DNA from: Leifsonia poae
GTDB taxonomy: Bacteria; Actinomycetota; Actinomycetes; Actinomycetales; Microbacteriaceae
Assembly (NCBI RefSeq): GCF_020009625.1
Contig: NZ_JAIHLP010000002.1
Coordinates: 496,001-560,000, forward strand
Direction: 5' to 3'
Length of the DNA stretch: 64,000 nucleotides
The notes beneath the pieces are model-generated. The model saw only the letters and a program-made list of their open reading frames with translations, did not search any database and was not told the origin of the DNA. The translations under genes and the position numbers were made by a program. Every line of letters starts with the position of its first letter. Position 1 is the first letter of the stretch. Shown piece by piece: positions 38,134 through 51,238 of the stretch.

Positions 38134-38900
38134 CGAACGAACGGCGGGTGCTCGTTCACCCCGACAAACAAGCCCTCACCGGTTCGGTCGCGGCGCGCTT
38201 CCTGACTAAGACCGTCGACATCCTCGACGACCTCGGTGAAGCGAACATCGTATTGACCGGCGGTACGGTTGGCATCGCCGTGCTGGAGGCTGTGAACGCC
38301 TCCACCGCGCGCGATAGCGTCGACTGGACCAAGGTGCATTTCTGGTGGGGCGACGAACGATTCGTCCCCAAGGCGAGTGAAGACCGGAACGATCTCCTGG
38401 CCTTCCGGGCACTGATCGATCACATCGCTGTTCCGCCAGAGAACGTTCACGCGTTCCCCGCGTCCGACGAGATCGAGAGCATCGACGAGGCCGCCGCCGT
38501 CTACGCGGCTGAGCTCGAGGCTTTCGCCCCCGACGGGGCGAAGCAGCCCCGGTTCGACATCACCTTCCTCGGCGTCGGACCGGATGGCCACATCGCCTCG
38601 CTATTCCCCGACCGCGCGGGCATCCGCGAGGCGGAGGCGACGGTCATCGCGGTGCGCGACTCGCCGAAGCCTCCGCTGGAGCGCCTCAGCCTCACCCGGC
38701 CGGTGCTGAACTCCTCCGACCGCATCTGGCTGGTCCTCGCCGGCGCCGACAAGGCGTCCGCGCTCGGCCTGGCGCTGGCCGGCGCGAGCTACACCGAGGT
38801 TCCGGTGGCCGGGGCGAAAGGTCGCAAGCGCACCGTGTTCTTCGTCGACAAGGACGCCGCGGCCGAGGTTCCCGAGAACCTCATCGCCCCCAGTTACTGA
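38130..38900 (+). CDS. pgl: 6-phosphogluconolactonase
   Basis: A 256-residue DevB-type lactonase that hydrolyses 6-phosphogluconolactone. Conserved blocks are VLTGGTVGIAVL, VHFWWGDERFVP, FDITFLGVGPDGHIASLFP and the late ALGLALAGA. It completes the oxidative branch up to 6-phosphogluconate; gnd is not in this window. The ATG overlaps the opcA stop. A strong terminator follows. Confidence 0.95.
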   Translation: MTNERRVLVHPDKQALTGSVAARFLTKTVDILDDLGEANIVLTGGTVGIAVLEAVNASTARDSVDWTKVHFWWGDERFVPKASEDRNDLLAFRALIDHIAVPPENVHAFPASDEIESIDEAAAVYAAELEAFAPDGAKQPRFDITFLGVGPDGHIASLFPDRAGIREAEATVIAVRDSPKPPLERLSLTRPVLNSSDRIWLVLAGADKASALGLALAGASYTEVPVAGAKGRKRTVFFVDKDAAAEVPENLIAPSY

Positions 38901-38910
38901 TCGTGAACGA

Positions 38911-38946
38911 GAAGAGGGGCCCGGATGCGAATCCGGGCCCCTCTTC
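38911..38946. terminator. bidirectional terminator between pgl and rbpA
   Basis: A perfect 16-bp stem (arm GAAGAGGGGCCCGGAT) with the stable GCGA loop lies 10 bp after the pgl stop. It should end the pentose phosphate operon and, from the other side, rbpA. Confidence 0.85.
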
Positions 38947-38983
38947 GTGGTTTGGTTGACGACTCGTCAGACCGACGAAACCG

Positions 38984-39352
38984 CTAGCTCGTGGCAGTCA
39001 GCTTGCCACGACGGGCACGCAACTGATTGAGCGCATCTTCGAGAAGCTGCTCGGCTTCTTCCTCCGTGCGACGCTCCTTCACGTAGGCGAGGTGTGTCTT
39101 GTACGGTTCGAGCTTCGCCACCGACGGCGGGTTCTCCTTGTCACGGCCGGCGGGAAGACCCGACGACGGCGAGTCGATGACCTCGGGGATCTCCTCGTCG
39201 GGCAGGTTCGCCGCGAAGTGGCGAACAGTCTCGTTGCCGAGGGCGTCCCAATAGGAGACTGTGATGCGTTCCGCGTGGAAACCGCGATCCTGCTCCCCCA
39301 TCGGTCCGGCGCCGACGCGCGAACCCCGAATTGCACTTCCTCCGGATGCCAT
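38984..39352 (-). CDS. rbpA: RNA polymerase-binding protein RbpA
   Basis: A 122-residue RbpA, an actinobacterial factor that holds RNA polymerase with the principal sigma factor and promotes open-complex formation. IRGSRVGAGPM is the N-terminal signature. RITVSYWDALGNETVRHFAANLPDEEIP forms the core domain, and the C-terminal sigma-binding helix includes YKTHLAYVKERRTEEEAEQLL. The core lacks the Cys residues that bind zinc in some homologues. The ATG at 39352 follows GGAGC. Confidence 0.92.
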   Translation of the reverse strand: MASGGSAIRGSRVGAGPMGEQDRGFHAERITVSYWDALGNETVRHFAANLPDEEIPEVIDSPSSGLPAGRDKENPPSVAKLEPYKTHLAYVKERRTEEEAEQLLEDALNQLRARRGKLTATS

Positions 39353-39395
39353 TTTGCTCCTCGCTGTGTTGACGCTGTTGTGCGGCGCGGGGCGC

Positions 39396-39647
39396 TTACG
39401 CGCCCGAATCGAACTTGGTGATCAGGCCCAGGACCACGATGCAGATGATCCAGATCAGTCCGAGGATCACCGTGATGCGGTTGAGGTTGCGCTCGGCCAC
39501 ACCGGAGGCACCGAGGTTCGAGGTGACACCGCCGCCGAACATGTCGGACAAACCACCACCGCGCCCCTTGTGCAGGAGGATGAGCAGCGTCAGCAGGAGG
39601 CTGGTGATGCCCAGCAGCACCTGCAGGACGACCTGGAGAATTTGCAC
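39396..39647 (-). CDS. secG: preprotein translocase subunit SecG
   Basis: An 83-residue SecG with two membrane helices separated by the loop LLHKGRGGGLSDMFGGGV, the family signature. It supports protein export through SecYEG. The start is GTG 39647 after AAAGG. A hairpin between it and tpiA suggests at least partial separation from the glycolytic operon. Its position after gap-pgk-tpiA is typical of actinobacteria. Confidence 0.95.
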   Translation of the reverse strand: MQILQVVLQVLLGITSLLLTLLILLHKGRGGGLSDMFGGGVTSNLGASGVAERNLNRITVILGLIWIICIVVLGLITKFDSGA

Positions 39648-39707
39648 GAGAAACCTTTCGGAACGCGACCGGACTCTGTGCCCGGGAAGACCAACGACCA
39701 GTATAAC

Positions 39708-39735
39708 CGCAGGCGGCTTGCGAGAGCCGCCTGCG
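39708..39735 (-). terminator. terminator after tpiA
   Basis: An 11-bp perfect stem (CGCAGGCGGCT / AGCCGCCTGCG) with a 6-nt loop, starting 11 bp past the tpiA stop on the minus strand. A short A/T-rich stretch (GGTTATACTGG) follows. It may end or attenuate the gap-pgk-tpiA transcript before secG. Confidence 0.65.
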
Positions 39736-39746
39736 TTCGGGTGAGC

Positions 39747-40550
39747 CTAGAGCCCGACGTGCTTCTGGTAGCGGACGATGCTCGCGAACTCCGCAACGTC
39801 GAGGCTCGCGCCGCCGACGAGTGCGCCGTCGACGTTCGGCTCGCGCATGAAGCTGGCGATGTTCCCCGATTTGACCGAGCCACCGTAAAGTATGCGCGTC
39901 TTGGCAGCGACATCCTCGCCCAACACCTCGACCAGAACGGCCCGAAGAGCGGCGGCGACCTGCTCGGCCTGCTCGGGCGTCGCCGCCTGGCCGGAGCCGA
40001 TGGCCCAGACCGGCTCATACGCCACCACGATGTCGGCAGCGGACTTCACACCCACGAGTGCCGCCCGCAGCTGTGCCACCGGCACGGCGCTGGCGCCGTG
40101 GGTCTCCAGGTCTTCCGCCGTTTCACCGACGCAGATGATCGGGGACAGGTTGTGCGCCAGAGCGGCCGCGACCTTGCCGGCGACCTGCTCGTCGGTCTCG
40201 TTGTGCAGCGTGCGCCGCTCCGAGTGTCCGATGATCACATACCGGCATTCCAGCTGCGCCAGGAAGCTCGCCGAGATCTCGCCGGTGAACGCACCGGACT
40301 CGTGTTCGGAGACGTCCTGGCCGCCGAACGCGAGCGGCAGCTTGTCCGCCGAGACCAGGGTCTGCACGCTCCGGAGGTCGGTGAACGGCGGGAACACCGA
40401 GACCTCGACAGCCGAGAAGTCGTGCGAGGCGTCTTTAAGGCTCCACGCGAGCTTCTGCACGAACGCGATCGCCTGCAGGTGATCGAGGTTCATCTTCCAG
40501 TTGCCGGCGATGAGCGGCGTACGCCGCACGCTCGAGCTCACTGCTGCCAT
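39747..40550 (-). CDS. tpiA: triose-phosphate isomerase
   Basis: A 267-residue TIM-barrel enzyme interconverting glyceraldehyde 3-phosphate and dihydroxyacetone phosphate. AGNWKMN carries the catalytic Lys, IIGHSERR the His, and AYEPVWAIG the Glu; the phosphate loop is ILYGGSVKSGN. The ATG at 40550 has GGAGGT 6 nt upstream and overlaps pgk by 13 bp. A GTG at 40541 would give a 4-bp overlap but a poor ribosome site. Confidence 0.96.
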   Translation of the reverse strand: MAAVSSSVRRTPLIAGNWKMNLDHLQAIAFVQKLAWSLKDASHDFSAVEVSVFPPFTDLRSVQTLVSADKLPLAFGGQDVSEHESGAFTGEISASFLAQLECRYVIIGHSERRTLHNETDEQVAGKVAAALAHNLSPIICVGETAEDLETHGASAVPVAQLRAALVGVKSAADIVVAYEPVWAIGSGQAATPEQAEQVAAALRAVLVEVLGEDVAAKTRILYGGSVKSGNIASFMREPNVDGALVGGASLDVAEFASIVRYQKHVGL

Positions 40551-41755
40551 CCGAGGACCTCCAGTCCCGGCAGGTGCTTGCCCTCGAGGAACTCGAGGCT
40601 CGCACCGCCACCCGTAGAAATGTGACCGAATTGGTCGTCGCGGAAGCCGAGCGCGCGCACGGCCGCCGCGGAGTCGCCCCCGCCGACGACGCCGAGGCCG
40701 TCGACCTCGGTCAGCGCCTGCGCGACCGCTTTCGTGCCGGCCGCGAACGGCGCGAGCTCGAACACACCCATCGGACCGTTCCAGAAGACCGTTCGGGCTC
40801 CGCGCACATATTCGGCGAAGAGTTGGCTCGTCGCCGGACCGATGTCGAGACCGAGGCCGCTCGAGCCCCAATCGGTGTCTTCGATGCCGTCGATCGGGCG
40901 CACGACGTGCTCCGCATCCGCCCCGAACTTCGAAGCGACCACGACGTCGCGCGGGAGGACGATCTCGACCCCGAGCTCCTTCGCCTGGGCGAGGTAGCCC
41001 TTGACGATATCGATCTGGTCGGCCTCGAGCAGACTGGAGCCGACCTTGTGACCGAGGGCCGCGAGGAACGTGAACAGCATCCCGCCGCCGATGAGCAGCG
41101 AGTCGACCCGCGGGAGCAGGTGACCGATGACGCCCAGCTTGTCGGAGACCTTCGAACCGCCGAGGACGACCGCGTACGGGCGCTCGGGGTTCTCGGTCAG
41201 CCGGTCAAGCACATCCAGCTCGGTGGCGATGAGCTGACCGGCGGCGCTCGGAAGCGCCTTGGCCAGCTCGTAGACACTGGCCTGCTTGCGGTGCACGACG
41301 CCGAACCCATCGGAGACGAAGGCGTCGCCGAACGCGGCCAATTTGGCCGCGAAGGCTGCACGCTCATCGGCGTCTTTGCTGGTCTCCCCCGGGTTGAACC
41401 GGAGGTTCTCCAGCAGCACGACGTCGCCGTCGGCGAGGCCTGACACGGCCTCTTCGGCGCCGCCGCCCACGGTGTCACGGGCGAAGGTCACCGGCTTGCC
41501 CAGCAGCTCGCAGAGCCGCTGAGCGACCGGGGCCAGGCTGTACTTGGCATCGGGCGCGCCCTCGGGGCGGCCGAGATGGGAGATGACGACCACCTTCGCG
41601 CCCTGGTTGATCAGAGCGTTCAGAGTGGGAATCGACGCTCGCACACGGCCATCGTCCGTGATCTGACCATCCTTGAGGGGGACGTTCAGATCGCAGCGGA
41701 CGATGACGCGCTTGCCGGCGAGCGAACCGAGTGAATCAAGGGTGCGAAGCGTCAC
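40538..41755 (-). CDS. pgk: phosphoglycerate kinase
   Basis: A 405-residue kinase that makes ATP from 1,3-bisphosphoglycerate. RVIVRCDLNVPL and ISHLGRPEG mark the substrate domain, YAVVLGGSKVSDKLGVI the hinge region, and VVGGGDSAAAV with HISTGGGASLEFLEG the nucleotide domain. The GTG at 41755 is chosen by homology (TLRTLDSLGSL); its ribosome site is weak, and it starts 14 bp after the gap stop, so it is probably coupled. Confidence 0.96.
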   Translation of the reverse strand: MTLRTLDSLGSLAGKRVIVRCDLNVPLKDGQITDDGRVRASIPTLNALINQGAKVVVISHLGRPEGAPDAKYSLAPVAQRLCELLGKPVTFARDTVGGGAEEAVSGLADGDVVLLENLRFNPGETSKDADERAAFAAKLAAFGDAFVSDGFGVVHRKQASVYELAKALPSAAGQLIATELDVLDRLTENPERPYAVVLGGSKVSDKLGVIGHLLPRVDSLLIGGGMLFTFLAALGHKVGSSLLEADQIDIVKGYLAQAKELGVEIVLPRDVVVASKFGADAEHVVRPIDGIEDTDWGSSGLGLDIGPATSQLFAEYVRGARTVFWNGPMGVFELAPFAAGTKAVAQALTEVDGLGVVGGGDSAAAVRALGFRDDQFGHISTGGGASLEFLEGKHLPGLEVLGWQQ

Positions 41756-41769
41756 GTCGGTTCCCGGTA

Positions 41770-42789
<1,020 letters not shown>

Positions 42790-42856
42790 TTACTGACGAG
42801 GCGCCGACGGCGCACATTTCTTTGGGGATGCATTTTGTTGGGAAGGACCGGACGGC

Positions 42857-42888
42857 GGTGTCCCGGGAGGTTCCCCTTCCGGGACACC
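42857..42888 (-). terminator. terminator hairpin after sodA
   Basis: Arms GGTGTCCCGG and CCGGGACACC pair perfectly over 10 bp around a 12-nt loop, 8 bp past the sodA stop on the minus strand. It separates sodA from the gap operon. Confidence 0.7.
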
Positions 42889-42895
42889 TCTTCCG

Positions 42896-43522
42896 CTACG
42901 ACAGTAGCAGCAGCCCCGCGGTCTTTTCGCGCGCCCTGGTGAAGCGCTCCTGAATGTCACCCCAGTTGGTGATGTTCCAGAACGCCTTCACATAATCGGC
43001 TTTCACGTTCACGTAGTCGAGGTAGAACGCGTGTTCCCACATGTCGAGCAGCAGCAGCGGAACGGTGGCCGCGGCGAGGTTGCCCTGGTGGTCGTACAGC
43101 TGCTCGATGATGAGTTTCTGGCCGAGCGAATCCCAGGCCAGGATCGACCAGCCGGAGCCCTGGATGCCGAGGGCCGAGGCCGTGAAGTGGGCGCGGAACT
43201 TGTCGAACGAACCGAAGAACTCGTCGATCGCAGCGGCGAGCTCACCGGTCGGCTTGTCGCCGCCGTCCGGAGACAGGTTGTTCCAGAACACGGTGTGGTT
43301 CACGTGGCCGGCGAGGTTGAACGCGAGGTCTTTCTGCAGCTTGTTGACATACGTCAGGTCGTCGGCGTCGCGAGCCTCGGCCAGCTTGACGAGGGCGGTG
43401 TTCGCACCGTCGACATACGCCTTGTGGTGCTTGTCGTGGTGCAGCTCCATGATCCGACCGCTGATGTTCGGCTCGAGTGCCGAGTAATCGTAGGGAAGGT
43501 CTGCGAGCGTGTAGTCAGCCAT
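42896..43522 (-). CDS. sodA: superoxide dismutase (Mn/Fe family)
   Basis: A 208-residue Mn/Fe superoxide dismutase. The metal ligands are a His in [10 protein letters not shown], a His in GHVNHTVFW, and the Asp and His of [17 protein letters not shown] near the active site carries the Gln typical of Mn-preferring forms, though metal choice is not certain. No signal peptide is present. The ATG at 43522 follows GGAGAT. It lies between whiA and gap, where many actinobacteria have no gene. The upstream TAGACT and palindrome suggest its own promoter. Confidence 0.95.
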   Translation of the reverse strand: MADYTLADLPYDYSALEPNISGRIMELHHDKHHKAYVDGANTALVKLAEARDADDLTYVNKLQKDLAFNLAGHVNHTVFWNNLSPDGGDKPTGELAAAIDEFFGSFDKFRAHFTASALGIQGSGWSILAWDSLGQKLIIEQLYDHQGNLAAATVPLLLLDMWEHAFYLDYVNVKADYVKAFWNITNWGDIQERFTRAREKTAGLLLLS

Positions 43523-43554
43523 TACTCATCTCCAATGTGGTTCCCGGCGCGAGC

Positions 43555-43589
43555 GGTTCGAACCGGGTTCGAGCGACTTGTCCAGTCTA
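43555..43589 (-). promoter_or_regulatory. sodA promoter with a palindrome near +1
   Basis: TAGACT (43584-43589, minus strand) is a -10 candidate. Just inside the expected transcript lies TCGAACCGGGTTCGA (43558-43572), a perfect 6-bp inverted repeat with a 3-nt spacer that overlaps the palindrome GGTTCGAACC (43555-43564). The position suits a repressor site. It resembles a LexA box, but the spacer is one base short. Confidence 0.35.
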
Positions 43590-43642
43590 GTAAAGGCAAC
43601 CGTCGGCGGCACCGGATGTTCCCATCGGCGTCACAGAGCGGC

Positions 43643-44623
43643 TCAGACCTCGTCGAGGTCGGCGGGGAGGTTCGCGTCGGTGCCCGGGATCCCCAGGTCG
43701 ACGGCCTTCTTGTCGGCCATGGCGAGGAGCCGACGGATGCGACCGGCCACCGCATCTTTCGTCATCGGCGGGTCGGCGTGGTGGCCGAGCTCGTCGAGAC
43801 TGGAGTCGCGGAAGTTCAGCCGGAGTTCACCCGCATAGCGCAGATGCTTCGGCACATCGTCGGCGAGGATCTCGAGAGCCCGCTCCACCCGGGCGCACGC
43901 GGCGACCGCCGCCTGCGCCGAACGCCGCAGGTTGGCGTCGTCGAAGTTGACCAGACGGTTGGCGGTCGCCCGCACTTCACGGCGCTGCCGAAGCTGCTCC
44001 CAGTTCTCGACCGTCTTCTTCGCGCCCATGTGCACGAGCATCGAGCTGATCGCATCGCCGTCGCGGATGACCACACGGTGCACTCCCCGAACCTCGCGTG
44101 CCTTCGCGGCGACGCCGAGACGTCCGGCCGCGCCGACCAGCGCCATCGCCGACTCGTTGCCCGGGCAGGTGATCTCGAGGGCGGCCGACCGGCCCGGATC
44201 GGTCAGCGAACCGTGGGCGAGGAACGCGCCGCGCCAGACGGCGGCGAGCTCGTCACGGGAACCGGTGGTCAAACGGTTCGGCAGTCCGCGGATGGGGCGT
44301 CGACGGGCATCGAGCAGACCGGTCTGCCGGGCGAGGGTCTCCCCGCCTTCGAGAACCCGCACGAGGTACTGACTCGTCCGCCGCAGGCCGGACGCCGAGA
44401 TCACGGAGACGTCGCTGCGGACTCCGTACAGCTCGGCGAGGTCTTTGCGCACGCGTCGGGCGAGCTCCGGGGTGTCGAGTTCACTCTCCACCGCGATCCG
44501 GCCGCTGATCAGGTGCAGACCGCCGGAGAAACGGAGGATTGTCGCAAGCTCGGCGGCCCGGACAGTGGTCTTGCTGACCTCGACCTTCGTGAGTTCGTCT
44601 TTGACGTCGGCGGTGAGAGCCAA
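43643..44623 (-). CDS. whiA: sporulation/cell-division regulator WhiA
   Basis: A 326-residue WhiA, a DNA-binding protein with an N-terminal LAGLIDADG-like fold and a C-terminal helix-turn-helix. It begins [10 protein letters not shown], as in all WhiA proteins. [12 protein letters not shown] and [12 protein letters not shown] lie in the middle, and the DNA-binding segment [25 protein letters not shown] is at about 275-300. The start codon is TTG at 44623, with AAAGGA at good spacing. It follows rapZ directly; the yvcK gene usually placed between them is absent. Confidence 0.95.
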   Translation of the reverse strand: MALTADVKDELTKVEVSKTTVRAAELATILRFSGGLHLISGRIAVESELDTPELARRVRKDLAELYGVRSDVSVISASGLRRTSQYLVRVLEGGETLARQTGLLDARRRPIRGLPNRLTTGSRDELAAVWRGAFLAHGSLTDPGRSAALEITCPGNESAMALVGAAGRLGVAAKAREVRGVHRVVIRDGDAISSMLVHMGAKKTVENWEQLRQRREVRATANRLVNFDDANLRRSAQAAVAACARVERALEILADDVPKHLRYAGELRLNFRDSSLDELGHHADPPMTKDAVAGRIRRLLAMADKKAVDLGIPGTDANLPADLDEV

Positions 44624-44677
44624 TCGGGTTCCTTTTCTGTCGTCGGCCGGGGTGGGGCCGGATTCATGCGGCCGGCG

Positions 44678-45553
44678 TCATTCACGGCCGAGATCGCGGT
44701 GTTTGATGTTCACCGCGACCCCTGGGATGTCCTTCAATCGCGTAGCGAGCTCTTCCGCAATCGCTACCGAGCGGTGTTTTCCCCCCGTGCAGCCTACCGC
44801 GATCGTGGCATGCCGCTTGTTCTCGCGCTGGTAGCCGGCGAGCACCGGGCGCAGCGCGCCCATGTACGATTCGATGAAATCGAGGGCGCCGGGCTGCTCG
44901 AGCACGTAGTCGCGCACGACCTCGTCGAGACCGGTGAACGGCCGCAGCTCGGGGTTCCAGAACGGGTTGGGCAGGAAGCGCGCGTCGGTCACCAGGTCGG
45001 CATCTGGCGGCAGGCCGTATTTGAAGCCGAAGCTCATTACGGTGACCTGCACGCCGGCCGTGTTCTCGGCTGCGAAGGTCTCAGTGATGTTCATTGCCAG
45101 CTGATGGATGTTCAGGTCGGAGGTGTCCACGATGATGTCGCTGGCCTCACGGATCTCTCGCAGCCGCGACCGTTCGGCGACGATGCCGTCGAGGATCGTG
45201 CCGTCGCCCTGCAGCGGGTGCGGTCGACGCACGGCCTCGAAACGTCGGACGAGCACCGCATCCGTCGCCTCCAGGAACAGCACACGCACTTTCGTGCCCT
45301 CGCGCAGGCTCTGAACCATGTCGCGGAGATCGGTGAAGAGGTTGCGACCGCGCACGTCGACCACCGCAGCGATGCGGGGAAGGGTCGACCCCGCGCGGCC
45401 CGCGAGCTCGATGAGCGGTCGGAGCATCTGCGGCGGAAGGTTGTCGACGACATACCAGTCGAGGTCTTCGAGCGCGTTGGCGACGGTCGAGCGGCCGGCG
45501 CCCGACATTCCGGTGACGATCAGCACTTCCTGCTGCTCGTTGTCGGTGGTCAT
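44678..45553 (-). CDS. rapZ: RapZ / YvcJ family nucleotide-binding protein
   Basis: A 291-residue RapZ-family protein. The Walker A loop is [11 protein letters not shown] (about residues 13-23), followed by [27 protein letters not shown] and the C-terminal [15 protein letters not shown] block ([17 protein letters not shown]) are diagnostic. In E. coli RapZ guides RNase E to a small RNA; in Gram-positives YvcJ hydrolyses nucleotides and the role is less clear. The ATG at 45553 follows GGAGGAGC and lies 36 bp after uvrC. Confidence 0.94.
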   Translation of the reverse strand: MTTDNEQQEVLIVTGMSGAGRSTVANALEDLDWYVVDNLPPQMLRPLIELAGRAGSTLPRIAAVVDVRGRNLFTDLRDMVQSLREGTKVRVLFLEATDAVLVRRFEAVRRPHPLQGDGTILDGIVAERSRLREIREASDIIVDTSDLNIHQLAMNITETFAAENTAGVQVTVMSFGFKYGLPPDADLVTDARFLPNPFWNPELRPFTGLDEVVRDYVLEQPGALDFIESYMGALRPVLAGYQRENKRHATIAVGCTGGKHRSVAIAEELATRLKDIPGVAVNIKHRDLGRE

Positions 45554-45589
45554 TGGTGGCGCTCCTCCGGTCGGTTCGGTCCCCCAAGC

Positions 45590-47602
45590 CTAGCGACTGG
45601 TGAGCCGCTCGTGGACGGCCGAAGCAAGAGTCGCTCCGACACCGCGCACCTCCGCGATCTGTTCGGGGCTCGCCTTCCTGAGCTGGGCGACCGAACCGAA
45701 ATGCTTCAGCAGTTCTTTCACCTTCGCCGGCCCGAGCCCGGGGATCTCGCCCAGGACCGATCCGATGTCCCGCTTGCGCCGGGCCCGCTGATAGGTGATC
45801 GCGAACCGATGCGCCTCATCCCGGATGCGCTGGATCAGGAAGAGCGCATCGCTGTTGCGCGGCAGGATCACCGGGAAGTCGGAGTCGGGAAGCCAGATCT
45901 CTTCGAGACGCTTCGCAATGCCGGCGAGCTGGATGCCCTGAACCCCGGACTCCTCGAGCGCCCGCCGGGCGGCGGCGACCTGCGGCTGACCGCCGTCGAC
46001 GATGAGCAGATTCGGTGGGTAGGAGAACTTCTTGCGGCGCTTCTCCGCCGCGGCCGCCAGTTCGGCCTCGACATCGATCGTCGGGTCGTCACCAGCCACG
46101 TCTGCGGTCGTCTCGTCGTCTACGCCCCCGTCCGGCGTCGCGGATTCGACCGGCAGCTCCTCCCCCTCGGAATCCAGCTCGGGGTTCTTGAGGTAGGCCA
46201 GTCGGCGCGTGATCACCTGGTAGATCGACTCCGTGTCGTCGGTGGAGTCGGGGATGCTGAACCGGCGGTACTGGTCTTTGCGGGGCAACCCGTCTTCGAA
46301 GACGACCATCGAGGCCACGATGTTCGTGCCACTGAGGTGGGAGACGTCGTAGCATTCCATGCGCAACGGGGCGTCGGACATTTCGAGCGCATCCTGGATG
46401 TCGGAGAGGGCCTTGGACCGCGCCACGAAGTCGGAGCTGCGGCGCGTCTTGTAGAGCACCAGGGCGTTCTTCGCGTTCATCTCCACGGTCTGGGCGAGCG
46501 CGGCCTTGTCGCCCCGCTGGGCGACGCGCATGGCGACGCGCCCGCTGAGACCGGATCTCGGGCCGGAGGAGTCGCCGATCTCCTGCCGCCGCGCGGTGAG
46601 CCACTGCTCGAGTTCGGCGACGTCGTCGGGCAACTCGGGAACGAGGATCTCGCGCGGCGGCGCATCCGTGCCTTCATAGGCGTTCTGGATCACCGTCTCG
46701 ACGAGGTCCCCGAGCTCCACATCGAGTTCCTTGTCGACCACCCAGCTGCGCACTCCGCGGATGCGGCCGCCGCGCACGATGAACTGCTGGACCGCGGCGG
46801 CGAGTTCGTCGTGGGCGATGCCGAACACATCGGCGTCGACACTGTCCGAGAGCACGACGGCGCTCTTGCCCATCGCCGCTTCGAGCGCCTGAACGGCGTC
46901 ACGGTGTCGGGCGGCCGCCTCGTAGTCCTGGGTGCTCGCCGCCTCCTTCATCCGCTCGGTGAGGGCACGGATGTGCTTGGTGTCGTTGCCCGCCATGAAC
47001 GAGACGAAATCTTCGGCCAGTTCGCGGTGGTCTTCCGGGCTGATCCGGCCGACGCATGGCGCCGCGCACTTGCCGATGTCGCCGAGCAGGCAGGGCCGCC
47101 CGGTGAGCTCGGCGCGGCGATAGACCCCGTCTGAGCAGCTGCGCATCGGGAACGCCTTGAGCATCAGGTCGACCGTGTCGCGAATCGCCCAGACCTTCGT
47201 GTACGGGCCGAAATAGCGCGCATCCTTCGCGCCGCGATTGCGGGTGACCATGACCCGCGGGATGCGGTCTCCGAGGGTGACCGCGAGGTACGGGTAGGAC
47301 TTGTCGTCCCGAAACTGCACGTTGAAGGGCGGGTTGAACTCTTTGATCCAGGTGTACTCCAGCTGGAGCGCCTCGAACTCGCTGGCCACGACCGTCCACT
47401 CCACGGAGGCGGCCGTCGTCACCATGCGCCGGGTGCGCTCGTGGAGGCTGCGCAGCGGCTGGAAGTAGTTGCTCAGCCGGGCACGGAGGTTCTTGGCCTT
47501 GCCCACGTAGAGCACGCGACTGTTCGCGTCGCGGAAACGGTACACACCCGGTTGGGTCGGGATCTCGCCCGCCTTCGGGCGATAGCTGACGGTATCGGGC
47601 AC
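45590..47602 (-). CDS. uvrC: excinuclease ABC subunit C
   Basis: A 670-residue UvrC, the dual-incision nuclease of nucleotide excision repair. The N-terminal GIY-YIG domain ([30 protein letters not shown] region) makes the 3' cut. A UVR motif lies near residue 210, and the RNase H-like domain ([23 protein letters not shown] region) makes the 5' cut. The helix-hairpin-helix tail is [20 protein letters not shown]. An acidic insert (about residues 480-520) interrupts the nuclease domain. The start is GTG 47602 after AGGAGA, 9 bp from the uvrA stop. Confidence 0.96.
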   Translation of the reverse strand: MPDTVSYRPKAGEIPTQPGVYRFRDANSRVLYVGKAKNLRARLSNYFQPLRSLHERTRRMVTTAASVEWTVVASEFEALQLEYTWIKEFNPPFNVQFRDDKSYPYLAVTLGDRIPRVMVTRNRGAKDARYFGPYTKVWAIRDTVDLMLKAFPMRSCSDGVYRRAELTGRPCLLGDIGKCAAPCVGRISPEDHRELAEDFVSFMAGNDTKHIRALTERMKEAASTQDYEAAARHRDAVQALEAAMGKSAVVLSDSVDADVFGIAHDELAAAVQQFIVRGGRIRGVRSWVVDKELDVELGDLVETVIQNAYEGTDAPPREILVPELPDDVAELEQWLTARRQEIGDSSGPRSGLSGRVAMRVAQRGDKAALAQTVEMNAKNALVLYKTRRSSDFVARSKALSDIQDALEMSDAPLRMECYDVSHLSGTNIVASMVVFEDGLPRKDQYRRFSIPDSTDDTESIYQVITRRLAYLKNPELDSEGEELPVESATPDGGVDDETTADVAGDDPTIDVEAELAAAAEKRRKKFSYPPNLLIVDGGQPQVAAARRALEESGVQGIQLAGIAKRLEEIWLPDSDFPVILPRNSDALFLIQRIRDEAHRFAITYQRARRKRDIGSVLGEIPGLGPAKVKELLKHFGSVAQLRKASPEQIAEVRGVGATLASAVHERLTSR

Positions 47603-47611
47603 GCCGGTCTC

Positions 47612-50497
<2,886 letters not shown>

Positions 50498-50570
50498 TGG
50501 ATGATTCCGCTCACTCGACCAATTCTCCGCTCTTCCGTGCCGATGCCGGGCCGTGTTCGCCCACCGCGCA

Positions 50571-50591
50571 TCGAAGGTATGTTCGATTGTA
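50571..50591 (-). promoter_or_regulatory. LexA (SOS) box and -10 element of uvrA
   Basis: TCGAAGGTATGTTCGA at 50571-50586 matches the actinobacterial LexA consensus TCGAAC-N4-GTTCGA at 11 of 12 fixed bases. TACAAT (50586-50591, minus strand) is the -10 and touches the box, so LexA binding would cover the transcription start. Confidence 0.75.
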
Positions 50592-50671
50592 GCGTGCTCC
50601 CCCGACACCCGGATGCTGACAGCTCTGCCCGGCACGCGCCGAGTCTATGCCGCACCACCGACAGAGCGCTG

Positions 50672-51238
50672 TCAGTTCCGGGGCCCACTCAGGAGCGGCC
50701 CCGCGAGCAGCGCGACGACGCCCGCAATGGCGAGGCCTCCCACCACGGCGAGCCAGGCGAATCCCGCCGACGCGGTCGTCGCGAGCGCGAGGGCACCGAC
50801 GGCGACGAGCTGCACGGGGATCTGGATCAGGAGGAACCGACGCGTGCTCGGCCACAGAGCGGCCGGCTGAAGACGCGCGCCGGGCGCGACCACGAGCATC
50901 CAGGAGGCCAGCAGGTGAAGAGCGTGCGCGCCCGCGATCAGGGTGTATGTCCGCCAATCCGTGAGGGCTTGACCGTGCAGCAGCGAGGCGAGAACGAGGA
51001 CGCCGATCAGGAACCAGGCCGTCATCCAGCGAGGAACCACGACTGCCGCGAGGGCGAGCGCGAGAGACACTACGAGCCAGAGCTCGGAACCGGCCAAGGC
51101 GGCGCAGAGCGCGATCGCGACGACCGCGAAGAGCGCACGGAGCGACCAGGCCGGCACCGTGAACCCCAGCTGTGGCTTCGCCGCCTCGACCTCCCTGTTC
51201 ACCGCCTCCCCGCTCACCCCAACCGCATCCCCGTTCAC
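50672..51238 (-). CDS. uncharacterised multi-span membrane protein
   Basis: A 188-residue protein with a charged N-terminus (about 25 residues) and five or six membrane helices, and no motif I recognise. Its GTG at 51238 overlaps the stop of the DUF58 gene (GTGA) and follows AGGAGG, so it is the last gene of the MoxR/DUF58/DUF4129 cluster. In related clusters this place is often taken by a transglutaminase-like TgpA protein with an N-terminal membrane domain. This protein has no transglutaminase domain. Confidence 0.75.
   Translation of the reverse strand: MNGDAVGVSGEAVNREVEAAKPQLGFTVPAWSLRALFAVVAIALCAALAGSELWLVVSLALALAAVVVPRWMTAWFLIGVLVLASLLHGQALTDWRTYTLIAGAHALHLLASWMLVVAPGARLQPAALWPSTRRFLLIQIPVQLVAVGALALATTASAGFAWLAVVGGLAIAGVVALLAGPLLSGPRN

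Noticed and set aside
43555..43572. LexA box or tRNA T-arm at sodA
   Set aside because: The LexA half-sites are separated by 3 instead of 4 bases. The GGTTCGAACC T-arm look-alike has no acceptor or anticodon arm around it.
43031..47134. Very long plus-strand open frame across the whiA-rapZ-uvrC region
   Set aside because: It is antisense to three well-conserved minus-strand genes and its translation is Arg/Val/Glu-rich with no family resemblance, a GC-bias shadow.
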